Shown here: positions 30,036 through 36,692 of the stretch, piece by piece
Numbering within the stretch: position 1 is the first letter of the stretch
Layout: each line of letters opens with the position of its first letter
DNA from: Solimonas sp.
GTDB lineage: Bacteria > Pseudomonadota > Gammaproteobacteria > Nevskiales > Nevskiaceae
Direction: 5' to 3'
DNA: 64,000 nt
Assembly: GCA_030149365.1 (NCBI GenBank)
Contig: JASBRP010000002.1
Location: forward strand, 82,936 to 146,935
Program-made: the position numbers and the translations under genes
Notes under the pieces: model-generated
The model's input: the letters and a program-made list of their open reading frames with translations, nothing else
Told to the model about the DNA's origin: nothing
Database searches by the model: none

Positions 30036-31364
30036 ATGAGTTTGCGCGCTGAAATCGCTGGTTCCATTGATCTTTTCGAAGTGCACCGGCAGGCGCCGGA
30101 GCGCTATCCCTTCCTGCTGCAAAGCGTTGCCGGGCATCCCCAGTCCGGCCGCTACGACATCCTCTTCGCGTTTCCGGGCCGCAGTCTCTCCGCGCATGCC
30201 TCCGAGGGCCGGGATTTCTTCGGTGAACTGTCACAGGCCATCGGCGAAGAAGCCCGGGCGCCCACCGCGCCGGACCTGCCGTTCTGCGGCGGTTGGTTCC
30301 TGCTGCTGGGCTACGAGGCCGCCCGCTTCGTCGAACCCAGCCTGCGCTTGCCGGCCTCTCCGCATGGCCTACCAGACGCGCTGGCGGTGCGCTGCAGCGC
30401 CGCGGTCATCCACGATCGCGAGCGCGGGGTCACGACCCTGCTGGCCGAAAGCGATCCGTCGCAATTCAAGCAGTTGCGGCAGGATGTGGATAAGTACTTT
30501 AACAATGATCAGCAAGTATTTGATTCAACGATAATATCGTCTGTGGAAGAAGATTCGGACGAGCGCTACCTCGCCGGTGTCCGGCAGATCCTGGAATACC
30601 TGCGGGCCGGGGACATCTTCCAGGCCAACCTGTCCCGCGCCTGGCGGGCACGCCTAGCACCTGGACGTAGCTACCTGGACGTGTACCAGGGCCTGCGGCG
30701 GCGCAATCCAGCCCCCTTCGCCGGCCTGGCCTGTTGGGGCGGCAGCGCGGTGCTCAGCTCCTCGCCGGAGCGCCTGGTGCAGATCGACGAAGGCTGGGCC
30801 CAGACCCGCCCGATCGCCGGCACGCGCCCGCGCAGCGCCTCGGCGGCCGAGGATGAGCAACTCAAGCGCGGGCTGATCGGCAATCTCAAGGAGCGCGCCG
30901 AGCACGTGATGCTGATCGACCTCGAGCGCAATGACCTGGGCCGCGTCTGCGAGCCCGGCAGCGTCGAGGTCAGCGAGCTGATGACCATCGAGAGCTACGC
31001 CCACGTGCATCACATCGTCTCCAATGTGCGGGGTCGCTTGCGTGCGGGGCTGGGCCCGGCGGAGGTGCTGCGTGCGGTGTTCCCGGGCGGGACCATCACT
31101 GGCTGCCCCAAAGTGCGGGCCATCGAGGTCATCGCGGAACTGGAAGGAGTCGGCCGTGGGCCCTACACCGGCGCGATGGGCTATCTCTCGCACGGTGGCC
31201 GGCTGGATACCAACATCCTGATCCGCAGCCTGGTCTGCGAGGGCGATCGTGTCAGCTTCCGCACCGGTGCCGGTATCGTCGCGGACTCCAGGCCGGAGGC
31301 GGAGCTGGCCGAAACGCGCGCGAAGGCGCGGGGCCTGTTGCTGGCCCTGGGGGCTGACGCTTGA
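30036..31364 (+). CDS. pabB: Aminodeoxychorismate synthase component I
   Basis: Aminates chorismate for folate synthesis; the glutaminase partner PabA is not in the window. 442 residues: N-terminal TrpE/PabB beta-domain, then the chorismate-binding domain with PIAGTRPR, LIDLERNDLGR, HHIVSNVRG and GGTITGCPKVRAIE. Between the domains (residues about 150-176) the DNA turns AT-rich and encodes a polar Asn/Asp/Ser linker. The TTGA overlap couples it to pabC. Confidence 0.95.
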   Translation: MSLRAEIAGSIDLFEVHRQAPERYPFLLQSVAGHPQSGRYDILFAFPGRSLSAHASEGRDFFGELSQAIGEEARAPTAPDLPFCGGWFLLLGYEAARFVEPSLRLPASPHGLPDALAVRCSAAVIHDRERGVTTLLAESDPSQFKQLRQDVDKYFNNDQQVFDSTIISSVEEDSDERYLAGVRQILEYLRAGDIFQANLSRAWRARLAPGRSYLDVYQGLRRRNPAPFAGLACWGGSAVLSSSPERLVQIDEGWAQTRPIAGTRPRSASAAEDEQLKRGLIGNLKERAEHVMLIDLERNDLGRVCEPGSVEVSELMTIESYAHVHHIVSNVRGRLRAGLGPAEVLRAVFPGGTITGCPKVRAIEVIAELEGVGRGPYTGAMGYLSHGGRLDTNILIRSLVCEGDRVSFRTGAGIVADSRPEAELAETRAKARGLLLALGADA

Positions 31365-32188
31365 ACGCTCTTTTCAACGGGGCCGCCTGCAACAGCGAGC
31401 TGGCATCGTCGCGCGGCCTGCATTACGGCGACGGCGTGTTTCGCACCATGCTGCTGTGGCAGGGCGCGGTGCCGGACCTGCGGCGCCAGCTCGACGTGCT
31501 GGAGCGTGACGCTGCCCGCCTGGAGCTGCTGCCGCCGCCACGTGCGCTGCTGGAGGCGGAGATCGCTTCGCTCTGTGCCCGCGAGGCAGCCGGGGTGATC
31601 AAGCTGATCCTCAGCCGGCGCGCCGGTGGGCGGGGCTACCGCTCCGAGGGCGACGAGTGCGACCGCCTGCTGTTACGGCTGCCGGCCCCACGGTATCCCG
31701 AGGCCTGCTGGGAGCAGGGCATCCGCTGCGCCATGAGCCGTGTGTCGCTGGGCGACCAGCCGCTGCTGGCGGGGATCAAGCACCTGAACCGCCTGGAGCA
31801 GGTCCTGGCCAGTCGCCACTGGCCGGAAGATGCTGAAGAGCTGTTCGTATGCGATGCTCGGGGGCTGGTGGTCGCCGGCACCCGCAGCAACCTGTTCCGG
31901 GTGGCGGAGGGACGCCTCTGGACCTCGGCGCTGGAGCGCTGCGGCATCCGCGGCATGATGCGCGACAAGATCCTGGAACTGGCCGAGCAACTGCAGATTC
32001 CCGTGCACTTCGACGACCCGACTCCGGACCTGCTGCGGCAGGCCGATGAAATCTTCGTCAGCAACAGCCTGATCGGCCTGTGGCCGGTGCGGGAGTTCGA
32101 TGGCACCGCATTGGCCGCGCCAGGCCCGTTGACGCGGCGACTGGCCATGGCCCTGAATCATCCGAGGCTGGAGCCTATCCGTGAGTAA
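31361..32188 (+). CDS. pabC: Aminodeoxychorismate lyase
   Basis: PLP enzyme making 4-aminobenzoate and pyruvate, 275 residues, branched-chain aminotransferase fold. The PLP lysine is in AGIKHLNRLEQVL. The start is a TTG at 31361 overlapping the pabB stop (TTGA), consistent with coupling. The last seven codons lie inside the left arm of a 31-bp inverted repeat that reappears just before mltG. Confidence 0.93.
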   Translation: MNALFNGAACNSELASSRGLHYGDGVFRTMLLWQGAVPDLRRQLDVLERDAARLELLPPPRALLEAEIASLCAREAAGVIKLILSRRAGGRGYRSEGDECDRLLLRLPAPRYPEACWEQGIRCAMSRVSLGDQPLLAGIKHLNRLEQVLASRHWPEDAEELFVCDARGLVVAGTRSNLFRVAEGRLWTSALERCGIRGMMRDKILELAEQLQIPVHFDDPTPDLLRQADEIFVSNSLIGLWPVREFDGTALAAPGPLTRRLAMALNHPRLEPIRE

Positions 32189-32437
32189 AACACGCACGCG
32201 TTGCTGCCAGAAATCGCGCCAGGCAAGTCGGCCGATGCGCGGTTTGGTGGTTCCAAATAAGCAGCGGTCGGCGCAGCATGGCGCGATTTCTGGCGCAACC
32301 CTTCGGGACGGGGCCATTTTTGCACCCCGCAGCCCCTATCGTCCCTTATGTACTCGTGTACACCGCGGGTCGATAGGGATAGCGGGACACAAAAATGGCA
32401 CGCCGTCGCGTGCGTGTTTTACTCACGGATAGGCTCC
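32170..32437. repeat. 268-bp nested inverted repeat between pabC and mltG
   Basis: Three nested inverted pairs share one axis order: outer 31-bp perfect arms 32170-32200 / 32407-32437; an internal 16-bp perfect pair 32206-32221 / 32279-32294 (GCCAGAAATCGCGCCA); and an imperfect 29-base pair near 32314-32342 / 32370-32398 (23 of 29 match). The left outer arm includes the pabC 3' end and stop; the right arm ends 5 bases before the mltG ATG. It occupies the whole 254-base gap, and no convincing gene lies inside. It may be a non-autonomous mobile element or a structured RNA. Confidence 0.85.
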
Positions 32438-32442
32438 TGCTG

Positions 32443-33444
32443 ATGCGTACCTTCTTCACGTTGCTGTTGCTGGCGGTGCTCGGTTCCGGCCTGGTGGGTT
32501 GGGATGCCAGCCGCCTGCTGCAGGCACCGCTACCGCTGTCGCAGACCGACTCGCTGGAAGTGCCCACCGGCAGCTCGCTGACCACGGTGCTGGCCGGCCT
32601 GCAGGCGCGCGGCATCGTGCAGCCGCCGCGCCTGGCCCTGTACCTGCGGCTCTATGCCCGCTTCACCGGTGTCTCGGGTCGCATCAAGGCCGGCGAGTAT
32701 GCGCTGCAGCCGGGCCTGAATCCGCTGGACCTGCTGGCACTGATGGTGGAGGGCAAGACGCGCCTGCACGACCTGCGCCTCACCGAGGGCTGGACCTTTG
32801 CGCAGGCGGTGAAGCTGATGCGCGCGCATCCGGCGATCCGCCAGACGCAGCCGGAGGCCACGTCCGAGGAACTGATGGCGGCGATCGGCCGCGCCGGCGT
32901 GCACCCCGAGGGCCGCCTGTTCCCGGACACCTACCACTTCCCCCGGGGAACCACCGACATCGAGTTCCTGCGGCGCGCCGCCGACGCCCTGGACAAGGCG
33001 CTGGCGCAGGAATGGGAGGCCCGCGAAGCGGACCTGCCTTACGCCACGCCGGAGGAGGCGCTGACCATGGCCTCCATCATCGAGAAGGAAACCGGCGCGG
33101 CCTTCGAACGTCCGCAGATCGGCGGTGTGTTCGTGCGACGCCTGCGCATCGGCATGCGCCTGCAGACCGACCCGACGATCATTTACGGCCTGGGTGCGGC
33201 CTTCGACGGCAACCTCCGCCGCGTGGACCTGGTCACCGACAATCCCTACAACAGCTACACCCGCGACGGCCTGCCGCCGTCGCCGATCTGCCTGCCGAGC
33301 CGGGCTGCGATCAACGCCGCGCTGCACCCGGCGCCGGGCACGTCGATCTACTTCGTGTCCAAGGGCGACGGTACGCACCAGTTCTCCGATTCGCTGAAGG
33401 ACCACGAAGCCGCCGTGCGCCGCTACCAGCTGGGCCGTCCATGA
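32443..33444 (+). CDS. mltG: Endolytic murein transglycosylase MltG
   Basis: Cleaves nascent peptidoglycan strands in the inner membrane. 333 residues, one N-terminal membrane anchor (about 3-22), LysM-like region, YceG domain with catalytic Glu214 in ASIIEKETG, and the closing DNPYNSYTRDGLPPSPICLP motif. The ATG at 32443 is taken; a 16-codon extension would be read through the palindrome arm. It overlaps tmk as ATGA. Confidence 0.94.
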   Translation: MRTFFTLLLLAVLGSGLVGWDASRLLQAPLPLSQTDSLEVPTGSSLTTVLAGLQARGIVQPPRLALYLRLYARFTGVSGRIKAGEYALQPGLNPLDLLALMVEGKTRLHDLRLTEGWTFAQAVKLMRAHPAIRQTQPEATSEELMAAIGRAGVHPEGRLFPDTYHFPRGTTDIEFLRRAADALDKALAQEWEAREADLPYATPEEALTMASIIEKETGAAFERPQIGGVFVRRLRIGMRLQTDPTIIYGLGAAFDGNLRRVDLVTDNPYNSYTRDGLPPSPICLPSRAAINAALHPAPGTSIYFVSKGDGTHQFSDSLKDHEAAVRRYQLGRP

Positions 33445-34061
33445 GCGCAGGGCGCTTCATCACGCTGGAGGGAGGCGAGGGCGCGGGCAAGTCCACGCAC
33501 GGGGCCTTCATCCGGGACTGGCTGCAGGCGCGCGGCCGCGAGGTGATCCTGACGCGCGAGCCGGGCGGCTCGCCGCTGGCCGATGAGATCCGCCGCGTGG
33601 TGCTGCAGCCCTGGGCCGAGGGTGTGGGCGCCGAGAGCGAGGTGCTGCTGATGTTCGCGGCGCGCGCGGCCCACCTGAAGGCCACCGTGCTGCCGGCGCT
33701 GGCCGCGGGCAAGGACGTGGTCTGCGACCGTTTCATCGACTCCTCCTATGCTTACCAGGGCGCCGGCAAGGGCCTGGACGAGCGGCATCTCGCAGCACTG
33801 GAGACACTGGTACTCGGCGGTTTCCGCCCCGACCTGACCCTGGTCTTCGACCTGCCGCCGGAGCAGGGCCTGGCGCGGGCGCGCGGGCGTGGCGATGCCA
33901 ACCGTTTCGAGGATGAGTCCCTGGCCTACATGCAGCGGGTGCGCGAGTGCTTCCTGCGTCGCGCCGCCGCGGAGCCTCAGCGCTGCCAGGTGATCGACGC
34001 GGCGCCGCCGCTGGAGCAGGTGCGCGAATCGCTGCGCGCCGCGCTGGAGGCCCGCCTGTGA
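33441..34061 (+). CDS. tmk: Thymidylate kinase
   Basis: Phosphorylates dTMP to dTDP. 206 residues. P-loop GGEGAGKST at 11-19, DR(F)IDSS with the DRY-like motif, and the lid RARGRGDANRFE. Its stop overlaps the holB start (GTGA). Confidence 0.96.
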   Translation: MSAGRFITLEGGEGAGKSTHGAFIRDWLQARGREVILTREPGGSPLADEIRRVVLQPWAEGVGAESEVLLMFAARAAHLKATVLPALAAGKDVVCDRFIDSSYAYQGAGKGLDERHLAALETLVLGGFRPDLTLVFDLPPEQGLARARGRGDANRFEDESLAYMQRVRECFLRRAAAEPQRCQVIDAAPPLEQVRESLRAALEARL

Positions 34062-35074
34062 GCACGCTGACCCAACCGCTGCCCTGGCAGAAGGAGCTCT
34101 GGCTGGACGTCAGCGCCCTGGTGCTGCAGAAGCGCCTGGGCCATGCGCTGCTGCTGACCGGCCCGCAGGGCGTGGGGCGCCGCACGTTCGCGCGCGCGCT
34201 GACCGCCTTCCTGCTGTGCGAGCAGCGCTCCGGCTATGCCTGCGGCCAATGCCGCAGCTGCCAGCAGCTGGCAGCGGGCAATCATCCCAATGCACTGCTG
34301 TTGAGCCGCGAGGGCCTGCACGGCCTGGCGCTGACGCCCAACGGCCGCCATGACCAGGGCCTGGCGCATTGGGTGCCCGACAAGGACAGCAAGAAGCGCG
34401 ACATCGCCGCCGACGCGGTACGCAAGATGAGCGAGATGCTGATGCTGTCCACCCACTACCACGGCTCGCGCGTGGTGGTGTTCGATCCGGCCGAGGCGCT
34501 CAACGAGTCCAGTCTCAATTCGCTGCTGAAGACCATCGAGGAGCCGCCACCGGGCACGCACCTGCTGCTGGTGTCGGAGCGGCCGCAGGCGCTCAAGGCG
34601 ACACTGCGCAGCCGTTGCCAGCGTCTGCGCTTCGGCATTCCGCCCGAGGCCGAGGCGCTGGAGTGGCTGCGTGCCCGCCAGCCCAAGGCCGATGCCGCGC
34701 TGCTGCGCGAGGCCCGCGGAGCGCCGCTGCGTGCGCTGGAACTTGACGGCTCCGACGAGCGCGCGCGGGCCCGTGACTGGTCCGAACTGCTGGCCGGCGT
34801 GCTGCAGCTCAAGCAGGAGCCGATCGCGGCGGCCCAGCGCATCGGCAAGGATGACGCGGCGGACTTCCTGGCCTGGCTGATGGGCTGGCTGACCGGCGCC
34901 CTGAAGCAGGCCCTGGGCGGCAGCGGACTGCTGCCACCGCCGGAACTGCACCGGCTGATCCAGGAGGCCACCGACGCCCGCCGGCGCCTGGAAGGCAACG
35001 CCAACCCGCAGATGCTGCTGGAGGCCCTGCTGGTGCTGGCCTCGCGCCAGGCCCGCGCGCAACGGCGCACCTGA
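34058..35074 (+). CDS. holB: DNA polymerase III subunit delta'
   Basis: Clamp-loader subunit, 338 residues. The zinc module CEQRSGYACGQCRSC is intact. The P-loop reads GPQGVGRR rather than GK[ST], as expected for delta', which does not hydrolyse ATP. A 25-residue insertion with lysines follows the zinc module. GTG start overlapping tmk. The tmk-holB-pilZ order is conserved in pseudomonads. Confidence 0.94.
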   Translation: MSTLTQPLPWQKELWLDVSALVLQKRLGHALLLTGPQGVGRRTFARALTAFLLCEQRSGYACGQCRSCQQLAAGNHPNALLLSREGLHGLALTPNGRHDQGLAHWVPDKDSKKRDIAADAVRKMSEMLMLSTHYHGSRVVVFDPAEALNESSLNSLLKTIEEPPPGTHLLLVSERPQALKATLRSRCQRLRFGIPPEAEALEWLRARQPKADAALLREARGAPLRALELDGSDERARARDWSELLAGVLQLKQEPIAAAQRIGKDDAADFLAWLMGWLTGALKQALGGSGLLPPPELHRLIQEATDARRRLEGNANPQMLLEALLVLASRQARAQRRT

Positions 35075-35123
35075 CGATCAAATCAGGTAGATTGTGGGCA
35101 TACGAGAATATTGAGGGGGAGTA

Positions 35124-35489
35124 GTGAGCACACCGGCACCACGCCCGGGCGGCGCCCAGCCCGGCATCCTGACCTTGAACATCAAGGACAAGTCGGCGCT
35201 GTACGTGGCCTACATGCCCTTCGTGAAGAACGGCGGCCTGTTCATTCCAACGAACAAGGAATACCGGCTCGGCGACGAGGTGTTCATCCTGCTGACCCTG
35301 ATGGACGGCGCCGAGCGCCTGCCGGTGGCCGGCAAGGTGGTCTGGGTGACGCCGCGCGGTGCGCAGAACAAGCGCCTGCAAGGTATCGGCGTACAGTTCA
35401 GCACGCAGGACGGCGGCACCACGCAGAAGAAGATCGAGGCGCTGCTGGCCGGCGCCCTGGGCGCGGACCGTCCGACGCATACGATGTAG
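35124..35489 (+). CDS. pilZ: Type IV pilus assembly protein PilZ
   Basis: 121 residues, single PilZ domain of the original short type: ILTLNIKDKSALYVAYMPFV and GIGVQF are the family landmarks. The RxxxR and D/NxSxxG c-di-GMP motifs are absent, as in Pseudomonas PilZ itself, which instead binds PilB/FimX. GTG start at 35124 with a strong GAGGGGGAG site. A bidirectional terminator follows. Confidence 0.92.
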   Translation: MSTPAPRPGGAQPGILTLNIKDKSALYVAYMPFVKNGGLFIPTNKEYRLGDEVFILLTLMDGAERLPVAGKVVWVTPRGAQNKRLQGIGVQFSTQDGGTTQKKIEALLAGALGADRPTHTM

Positions 35490-35503
35490 CGAGCCACGGC
35501 GCT

Positions 35504-35544
35504 CCAACAAAAAGGCCCTCCTTCGCGGAGGGCTTTTTTGTTGG
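35504..35544. terminator. Bidirectional intrinsic terminator
   Basis: AGGCCCTCC-TTCG-GGAGGGCT stem (with a C between loop and arm) flanked by A5 and T6, between convergent pilZ and the cNMP-binding/rhodanese gene. Confidence 0.9.
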
Positions 35545-35553
35545 GCTCATGAT

Positions 35554-36603
35554 TCAGGCGCTGGCGGGCGGGATGCCCTTGTCCAGCACGTAGGCGTCGT
35601 AGCCCTTCTGGGTCAGGATGAAGACCGCCACCGAACTGCGACGGCCGGTGTCGCAGCAGACGATCCAGGTGGTCTTGGGCTCCACCAGGGTCAGCTTCAT
35701 GCGCAGCATGTACAGCGGCAGGTTCAGGCTGCCGGGCAGGCTGTGGGCCTGGAACTCGCTGGGCAGGCGCACGTCGAGGTACTTGGCCTGGCCGCTGGCC
35801 ACCAGCTTCTGCGCCTCCACCAGGCTGATCTTGCGGGCCAGGGGTTCGTTCAGCAGCTTGCGGAAGTCGTCCTTGGCCAGGCGCATCAGGCTGCCGCGGG
35901 TCAGGGCGGTGACCGTGGCATTGCGCTTGGCGTCGGAGATCAGGGCCTCTTCGCCGAAGCAGGAGCCGCTTTCCAGCTCGGCCAGGCGAACGGCCTTCTG
36001 GTTCGGCTGCTCGCGGGTGACCATGCAGCGGCCGGACATGATGACGTAGAAGAAATCGCCGTCCTCGTCCTGCTTGACCACCACCTGGCCGGGCTCGACC
36101 TTGACCTCCTGCATGCGCATGAACATGGCCTGCAGGTTGGAGGGCGGGATCATCTGGAAGGTGCGCATCTGCAGCAGCTTGGACATCCAGTCGTCGGAGT
36201 TGTCGCCGCCGGACTGAAGCTCGCCGACCTCGAAGCTGCCGGTCTGGTCCCAGGTCAGCATCACGTCGAGCAGGCCGGCGTCCACCGTGAAGTACTGCAC
36301 TGCGCCATGGCAGCGTGCCGAAACCTTGCGGGGAGACTGGTGTGCTACCCGATGATGCGCGGTGGGGTCGCCGGCACGCAGGCGGGCGATAGGCTTGCCG
36401 CTGGCATCTTCCAGGTGCAACTCACCACTGATCAGGAAAATGGCGTTGGTGGCCGAGTCGCCGATCTTGAACAGGTAATCCCCGGAACGGGCTGCCGTGA
36501 CGACGGCTTTCTTGGCCAGGTCCACGCGGCTCTCCGGCCGCAGGGCGTTCAGCGGCACGTAGTTCGCGAAAACAGAGGGGTCGATGGCCGTGCCCGTGCT
36601 CAT
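35554..36603 (-). CDS. Tandem cNMP-binding domain protein with C-terminal rhodanese domain
   Basis: 349 residues. Residues about 15-125 are a degenerate cNMP-binding domain lacking the FGE/R phosphate cassette; about 140-255 a second copy retaining FGEEAL and RNATV; about 260-349 a rhodanese domain with the loop CDTGRRS holding the active Cys. There is no helix-turn-helix, so it is not a Crp-type transcription factor. It probably couples nucleotide or redox sensing to sulfur transfer; the target is unknown. It follows treY on the same strand with an 89-base gap and could be read from that operon. Confidence 0.85.
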   Translation of the reverse strand: MSTGTAIDPSVFANYVPLNALRPESRVDLAKKAVVTAARSGDYLFKIGDSATNAIFLISGELHLEDASGKPIARLRAGDPTAHHRVAHQSPRKVSARCHGAVQYFTVDAGLLDVMLTWDQTGSFEVGELQSGGDNSDDWMSKLLQMRTFQMIPPSNLQAMFMRMQEVKVEPGQVVVKQDEDGDFFYVIMSGRCMVTREQPNQKAVRLAELESGSCFGEEALISDAKRNATVTALTRGSLMRLAKDDFRKLLNEPLARKISLVEAQKLVASGQAKYLDVRLPSEFQAHSLPGSLNLPLYMLRMKLTLVEPKTTWIVCCDTGRRSSVAVFILTQKGYDAYVLDKGIPPASA

Positions 36604-36692
36604 GGAGGTGTCAGGGTCGTCGCTTTTATGGCTTGTTATGCCGCAATGCTAGCACGCAAGCCTTGCCCTACCACTTTCAGACCGGACCCCCG

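Noticed and set aside
30036..30044. Possible fusion or frameshift between fabF and pabB
   Set aside because: fabF has a proper stop at 29986 and pabB its own ATG at 30036 with normal family lengths.
32181..32432. 83-codon frame starting GTG at the pabC stop
   Set aside because: Runs through the nested palindrome, Arg/Cys-rich with no motif; better explained as repeat DNA.
34058..35074. Damaged P-loop in holB read as a mutation
   Set aside because: The delta' subunit normally lacks a working ATP site, so GPQGVGRR is expected.
35124..35489. c-di-GMP receptor function for PilZ
   Set aside because: RxxxR and the second binding motif are missing, as in the non-binding PilZ founder.
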